Shown here one piece after another: positions 5,473 through 6,137 of a stretch of DNA of 6,137 nucleotides. A program made the position numbers and the translations under genes. The DNA comes from Rhodospirillales bacterium (GTDB lineage: Bacteria; Pseudomonadota; Alphaproteobacteria; JAREAF01): contig JAREAF010000194.1 of NCBI GenBank assembly GCA_029240475.1, positions 1-6,137 on the forward strand, written 5' to 3'. The first letter of the stretch is position 1. Each line of letters begins with the position of its first letter. Below the pieces are notes generated by a model that was given only the letters and a program-made list of their open reading frames with translations, did no database searches and had not been told where the DNA came from.

Positions 5473-6137
5473 TGCGGTCGGAAGCCAGCCGCAGAGCCGT
5501 CTTGCACGGCTTGGCCCTCGGGGCGGCGACCCTCGTCGCCCGCCCGGCTGTCGCGCAGGGTTCACCGCGCGTCGTGGTTGTCGGCGGCGGCTTTGGGGGT
5601 GTCACCTGCGCGCGTGTGCTGCAGCGGAGCGCCAACGCCGTGACGCTAGTGGAGCCTAACGCAACCTACACAGCCTGTCCGGTCAGCAATGCCGTGCTCG
5701 CGGGCCTGCGCCCGCTCCAGGCGCAGCAATTTGGCTATGACGCCGTGCGAAAGGACGGTGTGGCCGTGGTCCAGCAGAGCGCTACGGGTGTCGACCCCCA
5801 GGAGCGCCGCGTCACCCTGGCGGATGGCACCACCCTCCCGTTCGACCGGCTGGTGCTCGCCCCCGGCATCGACATACGCTTCGATGCGCTGCCGGGCTAC
5901 GACGAGGAGGCCGCCGAGATACTGCCGCATGCCTGGAAGGCCGGGGAGCAGACCGTCCTGCTGCGCCGGCAGCTCGAAGCCATGGAGGACGGCGGCACGG
6001 TGATTATCGCGGCGCCCGCCAATCCGTTCCGCTGCCCGCCGGGCCCCTACGAACGGGCCAGCCTGATTGCCCATTATCTCAAGACCCGCAAGCCGCGCTC
6101 CAAACTTCTCATCCTCGACGCTAAGGACAGCTTTTCC
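5469..6137 (+). CDS. fccB: Flavocytochrome c sulfide dehydrogenase flavoprotein subunit (FccB/SoxF family), N-terminal part, cut by window edge
   Basis: 223 open codons run off the right edge; the family is about 420-430 residues, so about half is seen. A Tat signal, SRRAVLHGLALGAATLVARPAVAQ in outline (about 7-30), predicts periplasmic location. The FAD-binding loop VVVVGGGFGG (35-44) and the strand RLVLAPGID (127-135) are present. YTACPVSN (67-74) aligns with the segment holding the Cys that binds FAD covalently in Allochromatium flavocytochrome c, which makes C70 the likely attachment point. NPFRCPPGPYERA (185-197) is the family motif whose Cys (C189) forms half of the active-site disulfide; its partner lies outside the window. 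The known reaction is sulfide oxidation with electrons passed to the heme subunit. ATG 5469 overlaps the cytochrome stop as ATGA, but AAAGG at 5462-5466 is better spaced for the adjacent ATG 5472. The true substrate could differ given the molybdenum hydroxylase upstream. Confidence 0.92.
   Translation, partial: MMRSEASRRAVLHGLALGAATLVARPAVAQGSPRVVVVGGGFGGVTCARVLQRSANAVTLVEPNATYTACPVSNAVLAGLRPLQAQQFGYDAVRKDGVAVVQQSATGVDPQERRVTLADGTTLPFDRLVLAPGIDIRFDALPGYDEEAAEILPHAWKAGEQTVLLRRQLEAMEDGGTVIIAAPANPFRCPPGPYERASLIAHYLKTRKPRSKLLILDAKDSFS

Noticed and set aside
1..6137. tRNA, rRNA, CRISPR array, attachment site or replication origin
   Set aside because: Reading both strands, I saw no cloverleaf-like or rRNA-like sequence, no regularly spaced repeats, and no clustered initiator-protein boxes.

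Overview
The window is GC-rich DNA of a Gram-negative bacterium, most likely an alphaproteobacterium of the Rhizobiales type. This is inferred from the strong G/C preference at third codon positions, the many exported proteins, and the family mix; no taxonomic marker gene is present. Both ends cut through genes.

Layout. (1) From 539 leftwards off the edge lies the N-terminal part of an exported M20-family amidohydrolase, on the minus strand. (2) 540-763 is non-coding. It contains a short sequence at 622-636 that looks like an IS6-family insertion sequence end, possibly with a scrap of transposase start after it. (3) 764-1573 holds two plus-strand genes: a doubtful small basic protein and, 27 bases later, a secreted TIGR03067-type protein of unknown function. 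(4) 1678-2169, on the minus strand, is a small exported hypothetical protein with an unusually AT-rich middle. (5) 2170-2469 is a divergent intergenic region with competing inverted repeats and a candidate promoter. (6) From 2470 to the right edge runs a tightly packed plus-strand operon of four genes: a small [2Fe-2S] subunit, a large Tat-exported molybdenum hydroxylase subunit, a monoheme cytochrome c, and a Tat-exported flavoprotein of the flavocytochrome c sulfide dehydrogenase (FccB/SoxF) family, cut by the window end.

The operon is the main point of interest. The first two genes form a two-subunit molybdenum hydroxylase of the isoquinoline 1-oxidoreductase/aldehyde dehydrogenase (IorAB) type. 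Such enzymes lack the usual FAD subunit and typically pass electrons to a cytochrome. The third gene can supply that cytochrome, but it also has the features of a cytochrome subunit of flavocytochrome c, and the fourth gene is the matching flavoprotein. Four-base stop/start overlaps link genes two, three and four. The set therefore looks like a periplasmic redox module in which a molybdenum hydroxylase and a flavocytochrome c share one heme protein, or simply two periplasmic dehydrogenases that are co-expressed. The substrate cannot be read from the sequence.
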